DNA of 13,528 nt, taken from contig JALLOL010000041.1 in the NCBI GenBank assembly GCA_027717875.1, positions 1 through 13,528 of the forward strand. The letters run 5' to 3'. Both the position numbers and the translations under genes were made by a program. Positions 1 through 5,702 of the stretch are shown piece after piece (the stretch's first letter is position 1; the number at the start of each line of letters is the position of its first letter). Below the pieces are notes generated by a model. That model searched no databases. It saw only the letters and a list, made by a program, of their open reading frames with translations, and was not told where the DNA came from. The stretch comes from Acidobacteria bacterium AH-259-L09 (lineage in GTDB: Bacteria; Acidobacteriota; UBA6911; RPQK01).

Positions 1-741
1 CCTTGGGGGAGGTGGAGAGAGAAGAGCTAGCTGCGTATGTCCAACATCTTCACAAGCGTCTGTCTGCCATCTCGGTGCGGCGACAGATTGCAAGCCTGCG
101 CTCCTTCTTTCGGTTCCTGCTACTGGATGGCTATATTCGGAAAAATCCAACTGAGACACTGGAATCGCCGAAGGTCTGGCGCAAGCTGCCCAACTATCTT
201 AGCGAGGGGGGAGGTTGATCGGCTGCTTGAGCAGCCAGACCTGGGCACCCGGTTTGGCTTGCGTGATAGAGCCATGCTGGAGCTTGCCCATGCAACTGGA
301 CTGAGGGCAAGTGAGTTAGTGGGGCTCCGGGAAATCAATTTCGAGGGCTATCTGAGAACACTCGGTAAAGGCTCCAAAGAGCGCCTGGTGCCAGTGGGTG
401 ATTCGGCCTTGAGGTTTGTGCGCCGGTATCTGGAGGAGGCGAGGCCACAGTTGTTGCACAAGCACAGCCGATTCTTGTTCCTGACACAGCAGGGGAGAGT
501 GATGACTCGCCAAAACTTCTGGGTGCTAGTAAGAAAGTATGGGGAGAGGGCTGGGCTCAAGGTGAATCCCCATAAACTGAGGCACAGCTTCGCAACCCAC
601 CTGCTGGACCACGGGGCTGACCTTCGAGCGGTTCAGATGATGTTGGGGCATGCCGACATCTCCACCACCCAGATTTACACGCATGTGAGCCGCAAGAGGC
701 TCAAAGAGGTCTATGAGAGGTGTCATCCGAGGGCAGGCTAG
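1..741 (+). pseudogene. XerC/XerD-like tyrosine recombinase, 5'-truncated and frameshifted
   Basis: Site-specific recombinase of the phage-integrase/Xer family, which cuts and rejoins DNA through a tyrosine. The window opens inside the N-terminal SAM-like DNA-binding domain (ISVRRQIASLRSFFRFLL, NPTETLESPK, LPNYLSE); I estimate about 45 residues lie upstream. The reading frame that starts at base 3 stops at 216-218. The protein resumes one frame over at EVDRLLEQPD, so there is one extra base in the G6 run at 206-211. The catalytic domain is then complete: R in TGLRASEL, K in LGKGSKERL, HxxR in HKLRHSF, H in LGHADIS and the nucleophile Y in QIYTHV. It ends normally for the family, with no integron-specific insertion. 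Either the gene is recently inactivated or the G run is miscounted in the assembly. The family call is secure; whether it is functional is open. Confidence 0.9.
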
Positions 742-789
742 TTTGCAAAAGAGCGAGGGTGACGCGATGGCCACACCCCAGGCACTCAT

Positions 790-1167
790 TTACATTCTAT
801 ATTCCGGGCACGGAAACGTGCTGGGCTCAGCCAGATGGGCCTGCAAAAGGCGTCGATAAGTGATTGCGACCGTGGCACCAATTTTCGATCGCCCGTACTT
901 CGTGGGATCCTTCAAGGCTGCAATTACGGCCTTGACAAAGATCTTCGAGATGCCTGCCCAGGATCGTACAGGAATGGGCGACCAGAGCTTGAACAGGCCC
1001 AAACTTGCCCGGCTGGCCTGATCCACCTTAATTAAGACCTGGAACGCAAAGACAGCAGCATCGAGTGTAATCTGGCTGCGTTTGAATTGCAGCGGCGGGT
1101 TCTGGAACACAAACCTGAGTGCCTTCTCGGCTGCATCGAGTGTCAGGGCTGGGGCTTGAGTTTTCAT
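790..1167 (-). CDS. Hypothetical protein, 125 aa
   Basis: I do not recognise this protein. The frame is open further upstream, to an ATG at 1236. The ATG at 1167 is preferred because it has a GGAGG Shine-Dalgarno 7 nt upstream (minus strand, around 1175-1179). The product begins MKTQAPALTLDAAEKALRF and is basic in its second half (LKDPTKYGRSKIGATVAITY). No signal peptide, membrane segment or known motif is visible. It lies convergent to the recombinase pseudogene, with 48 nt between the two stops, and may be cargo or flank of the mobile region. The good ribosome-binding site is the main support, and a spurious ORF cannot be excluded. Confidence 0.5.
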   Translation of the reverse strand: MKTQAPALTLDAAEKALRFVFQNPPLQFKRSQITLDAAVFAFQVLIKVDQASRASLGLFKLWSPIPVRSWAGISKIFVKAVIAALKDPTKYGRSKIGATVAITYRRLLQAHLAEPSTFPCPEYRM

Positions 1168-1459
1168 GGCTGTACCTCCGTCCTTGAATTCGCCATGGTC
1201 TGGTACATCAATCCTTATGTGGGGTAAGAATATCACTTGGAAGGGATGACTGCCACCAGGAACCGGAACAATGTTCCTAGCAGCTCACCGCGAAGATAAG
1301 TCTCTGTGACTACAGCGAAATAGGCATGGACACTGCGTTTCAGGACTTGTAGTCAGTGTAGAGTCGGAGGTTAGGGAGCCTGGAGATGTCTCTTGCACGG
1401 TGAAAACTCTAAGTAACGATATTTGGCAGTTTCCCCTTCTATATATAGAGTAGGACATT

Positions 1460-2287
1460 ATGAAACAAAAATTGATTCTGAGTCTGTTACTTACTATTTC
1501 GCCTTTATTGGGGAAAGACTGGCGGCCTGGGACGTCGCATTTTGGATTTCCGCTAATAGCCAAAGGGCAGTTTCCAGGGGATCTTAGTTTCGAGACTCAA
1601 CTAATGCTTTTGAATGGCGGTGAGGCCACCGAAAAGATCCTTCTTCAGTTCTACAAAGCCAATGGAGAACCCCTCATTCTACCTCTTATCCAGATCTTGA
1701 ATGGAGAAGAGTTCTTACTAGGAAATTATGACATCTTCGAATTTCTCATGGGACAACATTCGAGTGTATTTTTCAAGATCCCCAAAGAAGGTGATCCGCA
1801 AATCGGTTGGGTTTCGGTTCACGGAACCGTCACCGGAGTCGCGGGCCTTTTAGGGGTTGTCAGCGGCCTAACCGGAAATGTAATGTATCAATTAATTCAA
1901 ACGTCGACGGGACAAGTTCTCAGCAGCGTCGGAGTACAAGCGGTCGTCGGACATTCACAGGAGAGGATTCCCGTGCTTTATGATGAGAATGTGAACACCG
2001 GCATTGCCATAGCTAATGTGAGTGGTTTTACAATTTCTGTTCGAGTTTTTCTAGTAGATAATAAGGGAACAAATATAGATGAGACGACATTCCCAGTACG
2101 AGGACTCGGAAACATCTCGCGCTTCGTCAATGAACTTTTTCCTCAATTATCTTTAGGCTTTTCAGGTTCCTTGTTAGTTGTTCGAGTCAATCCACAAGGA
2201 CAGCAATTAGATAGTCAAAGCCTCCGCATTACAGCGCTTGTTCAAAGGGGTACTCTTCTTACGTCATTGCCATTTATAGCGGAATAG
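1460..2287 (+). CDS. Secreted protein of unknown function, beta-rich
   Basis: A 275-residue exported protein. Residues 1-18 form a Sec signal peptide (MKQKLILSLLLTISPLLG). The mature part begins with a segment of the type HFGFPLIAKGQF...LMLLNGGEATEKILLQFY, followed later by NTGIAIANVSG and a long beta-rich region. From memory, proteins with this architecture (paired repeats of strands, 'lvN.g..' and 'tGiAiaN' motifs) are common among secreted proteins of Acidobacteria. I know of no assigned function, and a surface or adhesion role is only a guess. The start is supported by AGGA five bases upstream and by the signal peptide. An AT-rich TATATATAGA tract lies immediately upstream of the start. 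It is too close to be a convincing -10 unless the mRNA is nearly leaderless. The gene stands alone, and its lower GC than the recombinase suggests a separate origin. Confidence 0.75.
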   Translation: MKQKLILSLLLTISPLLGKDWRPGTSHFGFPLIAKGQFPGDLSFETQLMLLNGGEATEKILLQFYKANGEPLILPLIQILNGEEFLLGNYDIFEFLMGQHSSVFFKIPKEGDPQIGWVSVHGTVTGVAGLLGVVSGLTGNVMYQLIQTSTGQVLSSVGVQAVVGHSQERIPVLYDENVNTGIAIANVSGFTISVRVFLVDNKGTNIDETTFPVRGLGNISRFVNELFPQLSLGFSGSLLVVRVNPQGQQLDSQSLRITALVQRGTLLTSLPFIAE

Positions 2288-2370
2288 AAAACTCCCGGCC
2301 AATGATCCCACTGCCTTAGTTTCTTCAATTTTTACTCGCCAAAAACAATGAAAGGAAAAACAGGGCTTGC

Positions 2371-2495
2371 TTACAATGTGAGTGCATCTCGAATTGAATG
2401 ATTGATCTTCTCCCACCTCATCCTCTGGTCCACTAGAAATCTCATCCCATTTTCAAACTCCACAGCAGCACGTGGTGGCGGGAAAAGTCCGATGC
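2371..2495 (-). pseudogene. 3'-end fragment of an unknown gene, copy 1
   Basis: Read on the minus strand from 2493 to the TAA at 2371-2373, this gives 40 residues beginning IGLFPPPRAAVEFENGMRFL. A second copy at 4754-4858 encodes the same opening and then a diverged tail. The differences between copies are mostly synonymous or conservative (GGG/GGA, AGA/AGG, GAC/GAT, M-R-W-E-K-I against M-K-W-E-R-I), which supports this frame as the real coding frame. The 5' part of the gene is missing: at 2496 the sequence switches to a serine-protease fragment on the other strand. I do not recognise the family. A transposase or recombinase C-terminus is possible but unproven. Confidence 0.5.
2450..2495. repeat. 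46-bp direct repeat, copy 1
   Basis: Identical over 46 bases to 4815-4860, in the same orientation. It starts ttttcaaactccacagcagc and ends aaaagtccgatgc. To the left of both copies the similarity continues in diverged form for about 70-80 bp. To the right it stops abruptly in both copies at the same base, after gatgc. One sharp and one graded boundary, inside the 3' end of a gene, is the pattern expected of an attachment site for an integrative element, or of a recombination endpoint. Confidence 0.85.
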
Positions 2496-2573
2496 GGTGG
2501 ACCAGTCTTTGATTTAGAGGGCAGGGTCATTGGGGTTGCATTTGCAAGCATCACACAAGGCCCTGTTTTATGG
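2496..2573 (+). pseudogene. Trypsin-like serine protease fragment (region after the catalytic serine)
   Basis: The translation GGPVFDLEGRVIGVAFASI matches the segment that follows the active-site serine in trypsin/HtrA-type proteases (GxSGGPxxDxxGxVIGV). The serine codon itself is lost: the direct repeat ends at gatgc, and the fused codon reads Cys. Only about 26 residues remain. The fragment then runs into an integrase relic near 2574. It is a scar from recombination rather than a working gene. Any apparent start within the preceding repeat reads that repeat in a frame and strand unrelated to its own coding. Confidence 0.5.
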
Positions 2574-2759
2574 ACACCCACCAAGAGTGGATTCCCAATT
2601 TGTGCATGTTCGTGCTCGATCAAAATGACCGTTGACACGTACGGGCATCTTGTTCCAGGTGCAAATCGTGAAGCAATGGACCGATTACCCACAGAGGAAG
2701 AAGCTATAAAGGAAGAATCCTTAGATGAAACATCTGCTGGGGGGCAAGAAGCTCACTAA
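2574..2759 (+). pseudogene. Tyrosine recombinase C-terminal relic (first unit, left copy)
   Basis: From 2626 the frame reads MTVDTYGHLVPGANREAMDR followed by an acidic tail (PTEEEAIKEESLDETSA). This is the C-terminal end of phage-type integrases, including the tyrosine nucleophile in TYGHL. Just upstream, another frame shows the preceding helix region in decayed form (GHPPRVDSQFVH), so indels have broken it. The nearly identical sequence recurs inverted at 13161-13320 (145 of 160 bases by my count, the last 54 identical). Most of the integrase, including the R, K and HxxR region, is absent. It is non-functional as a recombinase. Confidence 0.75.
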
Positions 2760-2813
2760 GGTGAGGCAGATGGGCCACTCCTCCATCCAGGTAACGGTGG
2801 ACATCTACGGGCA
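2579..2813 (+). repeat. Integrase-tail composite repeat, left arm of an inverted pair
   Basis: Two blocks, 2579-2738 (160 bp) and 2765-2813 (49 bp), recur in the same order but inverted at 13161-13320 and 13069-13117. The spacer between the blocks differs (26 against 43 bp). The inverted arms bracket about 10.2 kb, including every intact operon downstream of 3009. Confidence 0.85.
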
Positions 2814-2879
2814 CTTGTTGGAAACGAGGGAAAGCCGGAGGCGGCGGCGAAGACAGATCAGGCGATTTTTGGCGGCTGA
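2739..2879 (+). pseudogene. Tyrosine recombinase C-terminal relic (second unit, left copy)
   Basis: The frame at 2750-2820 reads LTKVRQMGHSSIQVTVDIYG, the GH...Y C-terminal core of a second integrase. After YGH the expected tail (GNEGKPEAAAKTDQAIFGG, stop TGA at 2877-2879) continues one frame back, so a single-base shift separates catalytic core and tail. The first 49 bp (2765-2813) match the inverted copy at 13069-13117. Two related integrase ends therefore lie head to tail here, and again at the right end of the window. Confidence 0.7.
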
Positions 2880-2910
2880 GTATTTATTCAAGTTTGGTCA
2901 CTTGGAGCAG

Positions 2911-2930
2911 TCCCGTCAACGCGGGATTTT
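2911..2930 (+). terminator. Possible rho-independent terminator
   Basis: TCCCG (2911-2915), a 6-nt loop and CGGGA (2922-2926) are followed by TTTT. The stem is short. It lies about 30 bp after the integrase relic's tail stop, where a terminator would be expected. This is a weak call. Confidence 0.3.
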
Positions 2931-3008
2931 CGGCCCGTTTCTCAGGCGAGTGCAGTATCAGCAGGTGGATTAACAGTGGTCTTGGGAGGAGGCGGCTGCG
3001 CGGCGGGC

Positions 3009-3416
3009 TTAGGTGAGAGCTGCGAGTAAAACCCTACCTACTAAAATGACGCTTGCGCTTGCGATACTAGCAGCAAAAAGCCAAAACGTGACTCTTGCTT
3101 TTCTGTCCAGTCTCTTGAACCACTCATCTGAACAGGACTTTTCTTTTTTAGCCTGTTGCTCGTTGTTCCGGAATTGCTCATAAAACCAGCGGGCGAAGTA
3201 GGTTGAACCTCGGATATTACAATACTGAACATATAATCCAAAAAGCATGGTGGCCAAAAAGGGGAGCGATACAATCAAGGCAAGGAGCGAGCCCCGAAGC
3301 AAATCATCCCTCACTTGAGCAACGATGACACCGCAGGCAGCCACTATGGTTGTCGCGAAAACAATCGCCGCATTTCGGTATGTACGGTAGGCTTCGTGAA
3401 CGTCTTTCTCATCCAT
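3009..3416 (-). CDS. Small three-helix membrane protein
   Basis: A 135-residue protein not recognised by family. Hydrophobic segments at about 16-34, 43-65 and 109-131 predict three transmembrane helices. Between helices 2 and 3 lies a polar, Lys/Gln-rich loop of about 40 residues (FRNNEQQAKKEK). The ATG at 3416 has AAGGGA immediately upstream, so the start is reasonable. It lies 51 nt downstream of the gene at 3468-4304 on the same strand, and the two could form one transcript. It has no visible catalytic motif. A membrane component of an accessory or stress function is a guess from context only. Confidence 0.65.
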   Translation of the reverse strand: MDEKDVHEAYRTYRNAAIVFATTIVAACGVIVAQVRDDLLRGSLLALIVSLPFLATMLFGLYVQYCNIRGSTYFARWFYEQFRNNEQQAKKEKSCSDEWFKRLDRKARVTFWLFAASIASASVILVGRVLLAALT

Positions 3417-3467
3417 GATCCCTTAACAATAAGGATTGTACTTAATGCCACTGCTGAACTTATGGCG

Positions 3468-4304
3468 CTAACGGTTTTCAGGGGAAAAAGATGAAACGCG
3501 GTTATTTAGGAAATGGACTTCATGACAATGGACTTCATGACTCTGCCCCAAATAGGCCCAATGGTCTGGCGTCCACGCCCACTCTGGCTGCCCAAGAGCA
3601 TCGACGACATCGTCTGGACTCATCCCTAGTCGCAGTTCCCGCCATCGTTCGGAGAATGGAACATTCTTGAGCCTACGTTCATTCTCAGGGATTAGCTCTT
3701 CTCGGCTGTCAACTATCCGACCATAGTACCAGTTCAACGTAGACGAGATTTCTGTGTATCTGACTGCAACCCAATATCTTCTGTCTTCACAGTCGTAGCG
3801 AAGCCATGAAAGATTCGGCTCCGCGTAGTGTTCTCCGGTCGGATCACCAAGAAGCCGCTTAAGCTTCTTCTCCGAGATACCTGATTCAACACGTTTCCAG
3901 CGGTCCGCGAAGTCCTCTTCCTGGACAGGGATGTGGGCTTCAGAGGGCTGCTTGGAAACTCGGGAGGCCAGCGGGGTTGGAGTGTCATCTCCAATCGCAC
4001 GGGACAGGGATAACAAGAGTACCCACAGTCCTGCGACAAACCCGAGGCCAGCGGCAACCTGAAGGATCAGGCCAATTACCCATACCCAGGTTGGGCGTAT
4101 CGGCTCAATGTCATTGACAAATGTCCCGATTTCCTCATCGTATACAATGCCGTGGTCTAGAAATCCGGTAGTATATGCCTGCATAAACTGCTCTGCGCCG
4201 AAGTATGCGAAGACTCCGCCTACGCAAAGCAGTAGACCAACGGCGAACCATTTGACCGTCTTGTTCACTGTCTCAAGTCGCCCGGTTGAAAGATCGTCGG
4301 CCAA
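3468..4304 (-). CDS. Membrane-anchored protein with two BamE/SmpA-like repeats
   Basis: A 278-residue protein. Hydrophobic stretches at about 18-36 and 72-101 predict two membrane helices with a short loop between. The C-terminal half holds two copies of a small module. Residues 134-200 contain RWKRVESGISEKKLKRLLGD and end with YYGRIVDS. Residues 219-275 contain ERWRELRLGMSPDDVVDALG and end with VHFLNNRVSSF. The pattern 'GMS.ddVv..LG.P ... W.Y ... V.F.n.rV' is that of the BamE/SmpA-OmlA fold, used in outer-membrane lipoproteins and in stand-alone binding modules. The only canonical start is the TTG at 4304. No Shine-Dalgarno is visible there, and a stop lies ten codons upstream. The true start could be the GTG at residue 13. 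A 15-nt tandem duplication lies in the second module. Confidence 0.65.
   Translation of the reverse strand: MADDLSTGRLETVNKTVKWFAVGLLLCVGGVFAYFGAEQFMQAYTTGFLDHGIVYDEEIGTFVNDIEPIRPTWVWVIGLILQVAAGLGFVAGLWVLLLSLSRAIGDDTPTPLASRVSKQPSEAHIPVQEEDFADRWKRVESGISEKKLKRLLGDPTGEHYAEPNLSWLRYDCEDRRYWVAVRYTEISSTLNWYYGRIVDSREELIPENERRLKNVPFSERWRELRLGMSPDDVVDALGQPEWAWTPDHWAYLGQSHEVHCHEVHFLNNRVSSFSPENR
3513..3542. repeat. 15-nt tandem duplication inside a gene
   Basis: Two adjacent 15-nt units (3513-3527 and 3528-3542) differ at one base. They encode HEVHC then HEVHF in the second BamE-like module of the minus-strand gene. The duplication keeps the frame and lengthens the last beta strand. Confidence 0.85.
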
Positions 4305-4448
4305 TTCTCGACGCTTTGGGAGAGTTTGTCAAAGACAACCACAAGCCGGGGAAGATCCGTCGTCAGAACGTTAAAAAAACGTTAAAAAGTGCCAGTTTGT
4401 CGCCTTTTCAAAGGGTCTCAGCTGGGCTCTAAGTATTTGATTTAAGGT
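4305..4448. other. Gap with no gene recognised
   Basis: No gene is supported here. On the plus strand a frame from about 4308 to a TAA near 4436 reads without stops and includes FVKDNHKPGKIRRQNVKKTL. It has no start and no match I recognise, so it may be the 3' scrap of another broken gene. The sequence also holds a short direct repeat, aacgttaaaaa twice, near 4368-4388. Confidence 0.3.
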
Positions 4449-4493
4449 TGGTTGTGGGGGAGGGATTTGAACCCTCGACCTTTGGGTTATGAG
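4449..4493 (-). other. 3' half of a tRNA (CAU anticodon, Met type), attachment-site remnant
   Basis: On the minus strand this reads from the anticodon loop to CCA. CTCATAA carries the CAT anticodon. The 3' anticodon stem CCC, variable region, a perfect T arm (GAGGG, TTCAAAT, CCCTC), the 3' acceptor strand CCCCACA, discriminator A and encoded CCA all follow. The 5' half (acceptor TGTGGGG, D arm, 5' anticodon stem) is absent: upstream of the loop the sequence does not pair. Integrases of many islands and phages target tRNA 3' ends and leave such a fragment at the far junction. I infer an att remnant, not a working tRNA. Confidence 0.75.
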
Positions 4494-4557
4494 ATCAAAG
4501 GTCTCGACTGACAACGCCAAGAATCAACAAGCTGCTTTGACCCCTCTCGCAAAAATC

Positions 4558-4608
4558 CGACTCCTAGACGACCCCGGAGCTAATTTTGCCTTTCGGAGTC
4601 GTTTTCTT
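4558..4608. terminator. Inverted repeat followed by T-rich tract, possible terminator
   Basis: CGACTCC (4558-4564) and GGAGTCG (4595-4601) are perfect 7-bp arms followed by TTTTCTTT. The 30-nt loop is long for an intrinsic terminator. On the minus strand the arms are also followed by a T-rich stretch (GATTTTTG), so it could act in either direction. It lies between two tRNA-like fragments. Confidence 0.3.
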
Positions 4609-4645
4609 TCAGCGGCTTAACTTATTGTATTTATTGGATTTAATG

Positions 4646-4667
4646 TGGTGTCGGTAGGCGGATTCGA
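4646..4667 (-). other. Possible second tRNA 3'-end fragment
   Basis: The minus strand reads TCGAATCCGCCTACCGAC followed by ACCA, which looks like a T loop, 3' T stem, acceptor strand and CCA. The 5' T-stem arm does not pair (GTCCA against CCGCC), and no 5' acceptor is present. If real, it is a second att-like scar 200 bp from the first. A chance match to a tRNA end remains possible. Confidence 0.35.
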
Positions 4668-4753
4668 CTGGACGACCTGACTCCCCCTGAAAGCCGAGTC
4701 GGTTTCCTTTTCCTGACGGTCAACTCTCACAGCCCCGGGGTATGGGCAGGAGG

Positions 4754-4860
4754 CTAACTTGGATTGTGAATCCTCTCCCACTTCATACTCCGATCCACCA
4801 AAAGCCTAAATCCCTTTTCAAACTCCACAGCAGCACGTGGTGGCGGGAAAAGTCCGATGC
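4754..4860 (-). pseudogene. 3'-end fragment of an unknown gene, copy 2
   Basis: The minus strand from 4858 to the TAG at 4754-4756 encodes 34 residues beginning IGLFPPPRAAVEFEKGFRLL and ending WERIHNPS. This is the same family end as at 2371-2495. The missing 5' part begins at exactly the same base as in copy 1. The sequence upstream (4861 onward) is unrelated to that upstream of copy 1. Confidence 0.5.
4815..4860. repeat. 46-bp direct repeat, copy 2
   Basis: Identical to 2450-2495 and in the same orientation. The pair encloses about 2.3 kb that contains the integrase relics, two membrane-protein genes and the tRNA fragments. This arrangement fits attL/attR-like ends of a degenerate integrative element. 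Confidence 0.85.
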
Positions 4861-5232
4861 TTCTACACGCCCGGAAAAAGTAAAGCAAAAGTTATGTTCT
4901 TAGCCGCATGATGGATTTTTGCGGGTAAGCGCTTTTAGATCAACGGCTTAACCCGTGTGAGGATGGTCTAGACAATACGCATTAGATATGATTTTGTAAG
5001 TATTGCCGGGACAGTCATCCCTCTGGATAAGGTAAAGTGATTGTAAAGTGAATTGGAGGGAACGATCAGCCAAGGCAACCATACAACAAGGAAAGATCAA
5101 CCGGCTGAAATCAGTTACAACATTCGGGGCCTTCAGGAGCATTGAAACCTGTTCCACCAGCGCTACTTAAGCTGTACGATCCCGCGACCGGCAATACATC
5201 TCGAAAAGAGCAGGGGCCGCCCCCTGTCACTG
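4861..5232. other. Gene-poor interval
   Basis: No convincing coding sequence on either strand. A minus-strand open frame of 69 codons (4948-5157) lacks a ribosome-binding site and any recognisable motif. The interval starts exactly where the 46-bp repeat ends. Its only structure I can see is the inverted repeat at 4922-4955. Confidence 0.5.
4922..4955. repeat. Imperfect inverted repeat
   Basis: CGGGTAAGC (4922-4930) pairs with GCTTAACCCG (4946-4955) apart from one unpaired base, with a 15-nt loop. No T tract follows. It lies about 60 bp beyond the direct repeat and could be an operator, recombinase site or RNA hairpin. The role is unknown. The 9-mer cggcttaac also occurs near 4613. Confidence 0.5.
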
Positions 5233-5592
5233 TCACCACCCTTTCCATGCCCATCGATAGATTATTCCATCCGAATTGATCCAGAACATCCGGTATTTTG
5301 TCCACTTGAGTTTGATGGGAGGCCGATAAGTCACATTGGTTGTTGTCCCAGTTGTAACTGCGGTCGCAGTACCGGGATAGATAAGAGTCTCTTCGTTGTA
5401 TAGATAGACCACAATTTTGTTGCCTGTTGCGCCAATATCGAGGACCTGACTTGGCGGTCCCCACTCAGAAACCAAGTCGGAATAACTATGGCTCATCCAG
5501 GAGTCCATAATTTTGTTCATTCTTTTGCCCAGGCAGGTGATGTTGCTGATCAGCACAACCAATAAAAGTGACCATAGGAGTTTCCTTTTCAT
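5233..5592 (-). CDS. Small exported protein (probable lipoprotein-like), WGPP family
   Basis: A 119-residue protein. The frame opens earlier, but the ATG at 5592 is chosen because GGAGG lies 8 nt upstream (minus strand, 5601-5605) and the product then begins with a clean signal sequence (MKRKLLWSLLLVVLISNITC). The cysteine at position 20 could be lipidated, though NITC is a poor lipobox. Mature motifs are SWMSHSYSDLVSEWGPPSQV, GNKIVVYLY and a C-terminal MFWINSDGIIYRWAWKGW. This arrangement (W...LV..WGPP ... G.ivvY ... f.id..G.IY.w...G) recurs in small uncharacterised bacterial lipoproteins. No function is known to me. It lies 110 nt downstream of the repeat protein on the same strand. Confidence 0.75.
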   Translation of the reverse strand: MKRKLLWSLLLVVLISNITCLGKRMNKIMDSWMSHSYSDLVSEWGPPSQVLDIGATGNKIVVYLYNEETLIYPGTATAVTTGTTTNVTYRPPIKLKWTKYRMFWINSDGIIYRWAWKGW

Positions 5593-5665
5593 TTTTGTTT
5601 CCTCCATTCCCATGGCGGCATGGGACTCTTCATAGACCACAGGCCAAGCAAGGGCGCTCTGCTGG

Positions 5666-5684
5666 GAGACTTTATTATAGTCTC
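5666..5684 (-). promoter_or_regulatory. Hairpin carrying a TATAAT box upstream of the small exported protein
   Basis: GAGACT and AGTCTC are 6-bp arms around a 7-nt loop. On the minus strand the loop and arm edge contain a perfect TATAAT (5674-5679), about 75 nt before the start at 5592. No good -35 hexamer is visible. It could be a promoter, or an RNA hairpin between two cotranscribed genes. Confidence 0.3.
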
Positions 5685-5702
5685 GATAGAACTTGTCTTC
5701 GG

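Noticed and set aside
1423..1449. Promoter TTGGCA/TATAGA upstream of the secreted protein at 1460
   Set aside because: The spacer is only 15 bp and the -10 would lie about 10 nt from the start codon. It is not strong enough to annotate.
2472..2759. A 95-residue protein running from the direct repeat through the protease and integrase pieces
   Set aside because: It reads the repeat in an antisense, non-native frame and joins two unrelated fragments. It is a product of the junctions, not a designed gene.
2820..2973. Arg-rich C-terminal extension of the second integrase relic
   Set aside because: The native tail is in the other frame (GKPEAAAKT, stop at 2877-2879). The Arg-rich reading is an out-of-frame artefact.
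1..4400. Integron with attC cassette array
   Set aside because: The recombinase lacks the integron-specific insertion. Gene ends do not carry regularly spaced attC sites; a gcgctaac string near 3463 fits the core-site consensus only loosely and is not repeated.
4449..4560. Complete tRNA-Met gene
   Set aside because: Sequence 5' of the anticodon loop has no D arm, no anticodon-stem complement and no acceptor strand pairing with CCCCACA.
4948..5157. 69-codon minus-strand open frame
   Set aside because: No ribosome-binding site, Cys/Leu-rich without motif, and in a region with no other coding signal.
5111..5464. 117-codon minus-strand open frame overlapping the small exported protein
   Set aside because: It is the out-of-frame shadow of the gene at 5233-5592, which has a signal sequence and a good ribosome-binding site.
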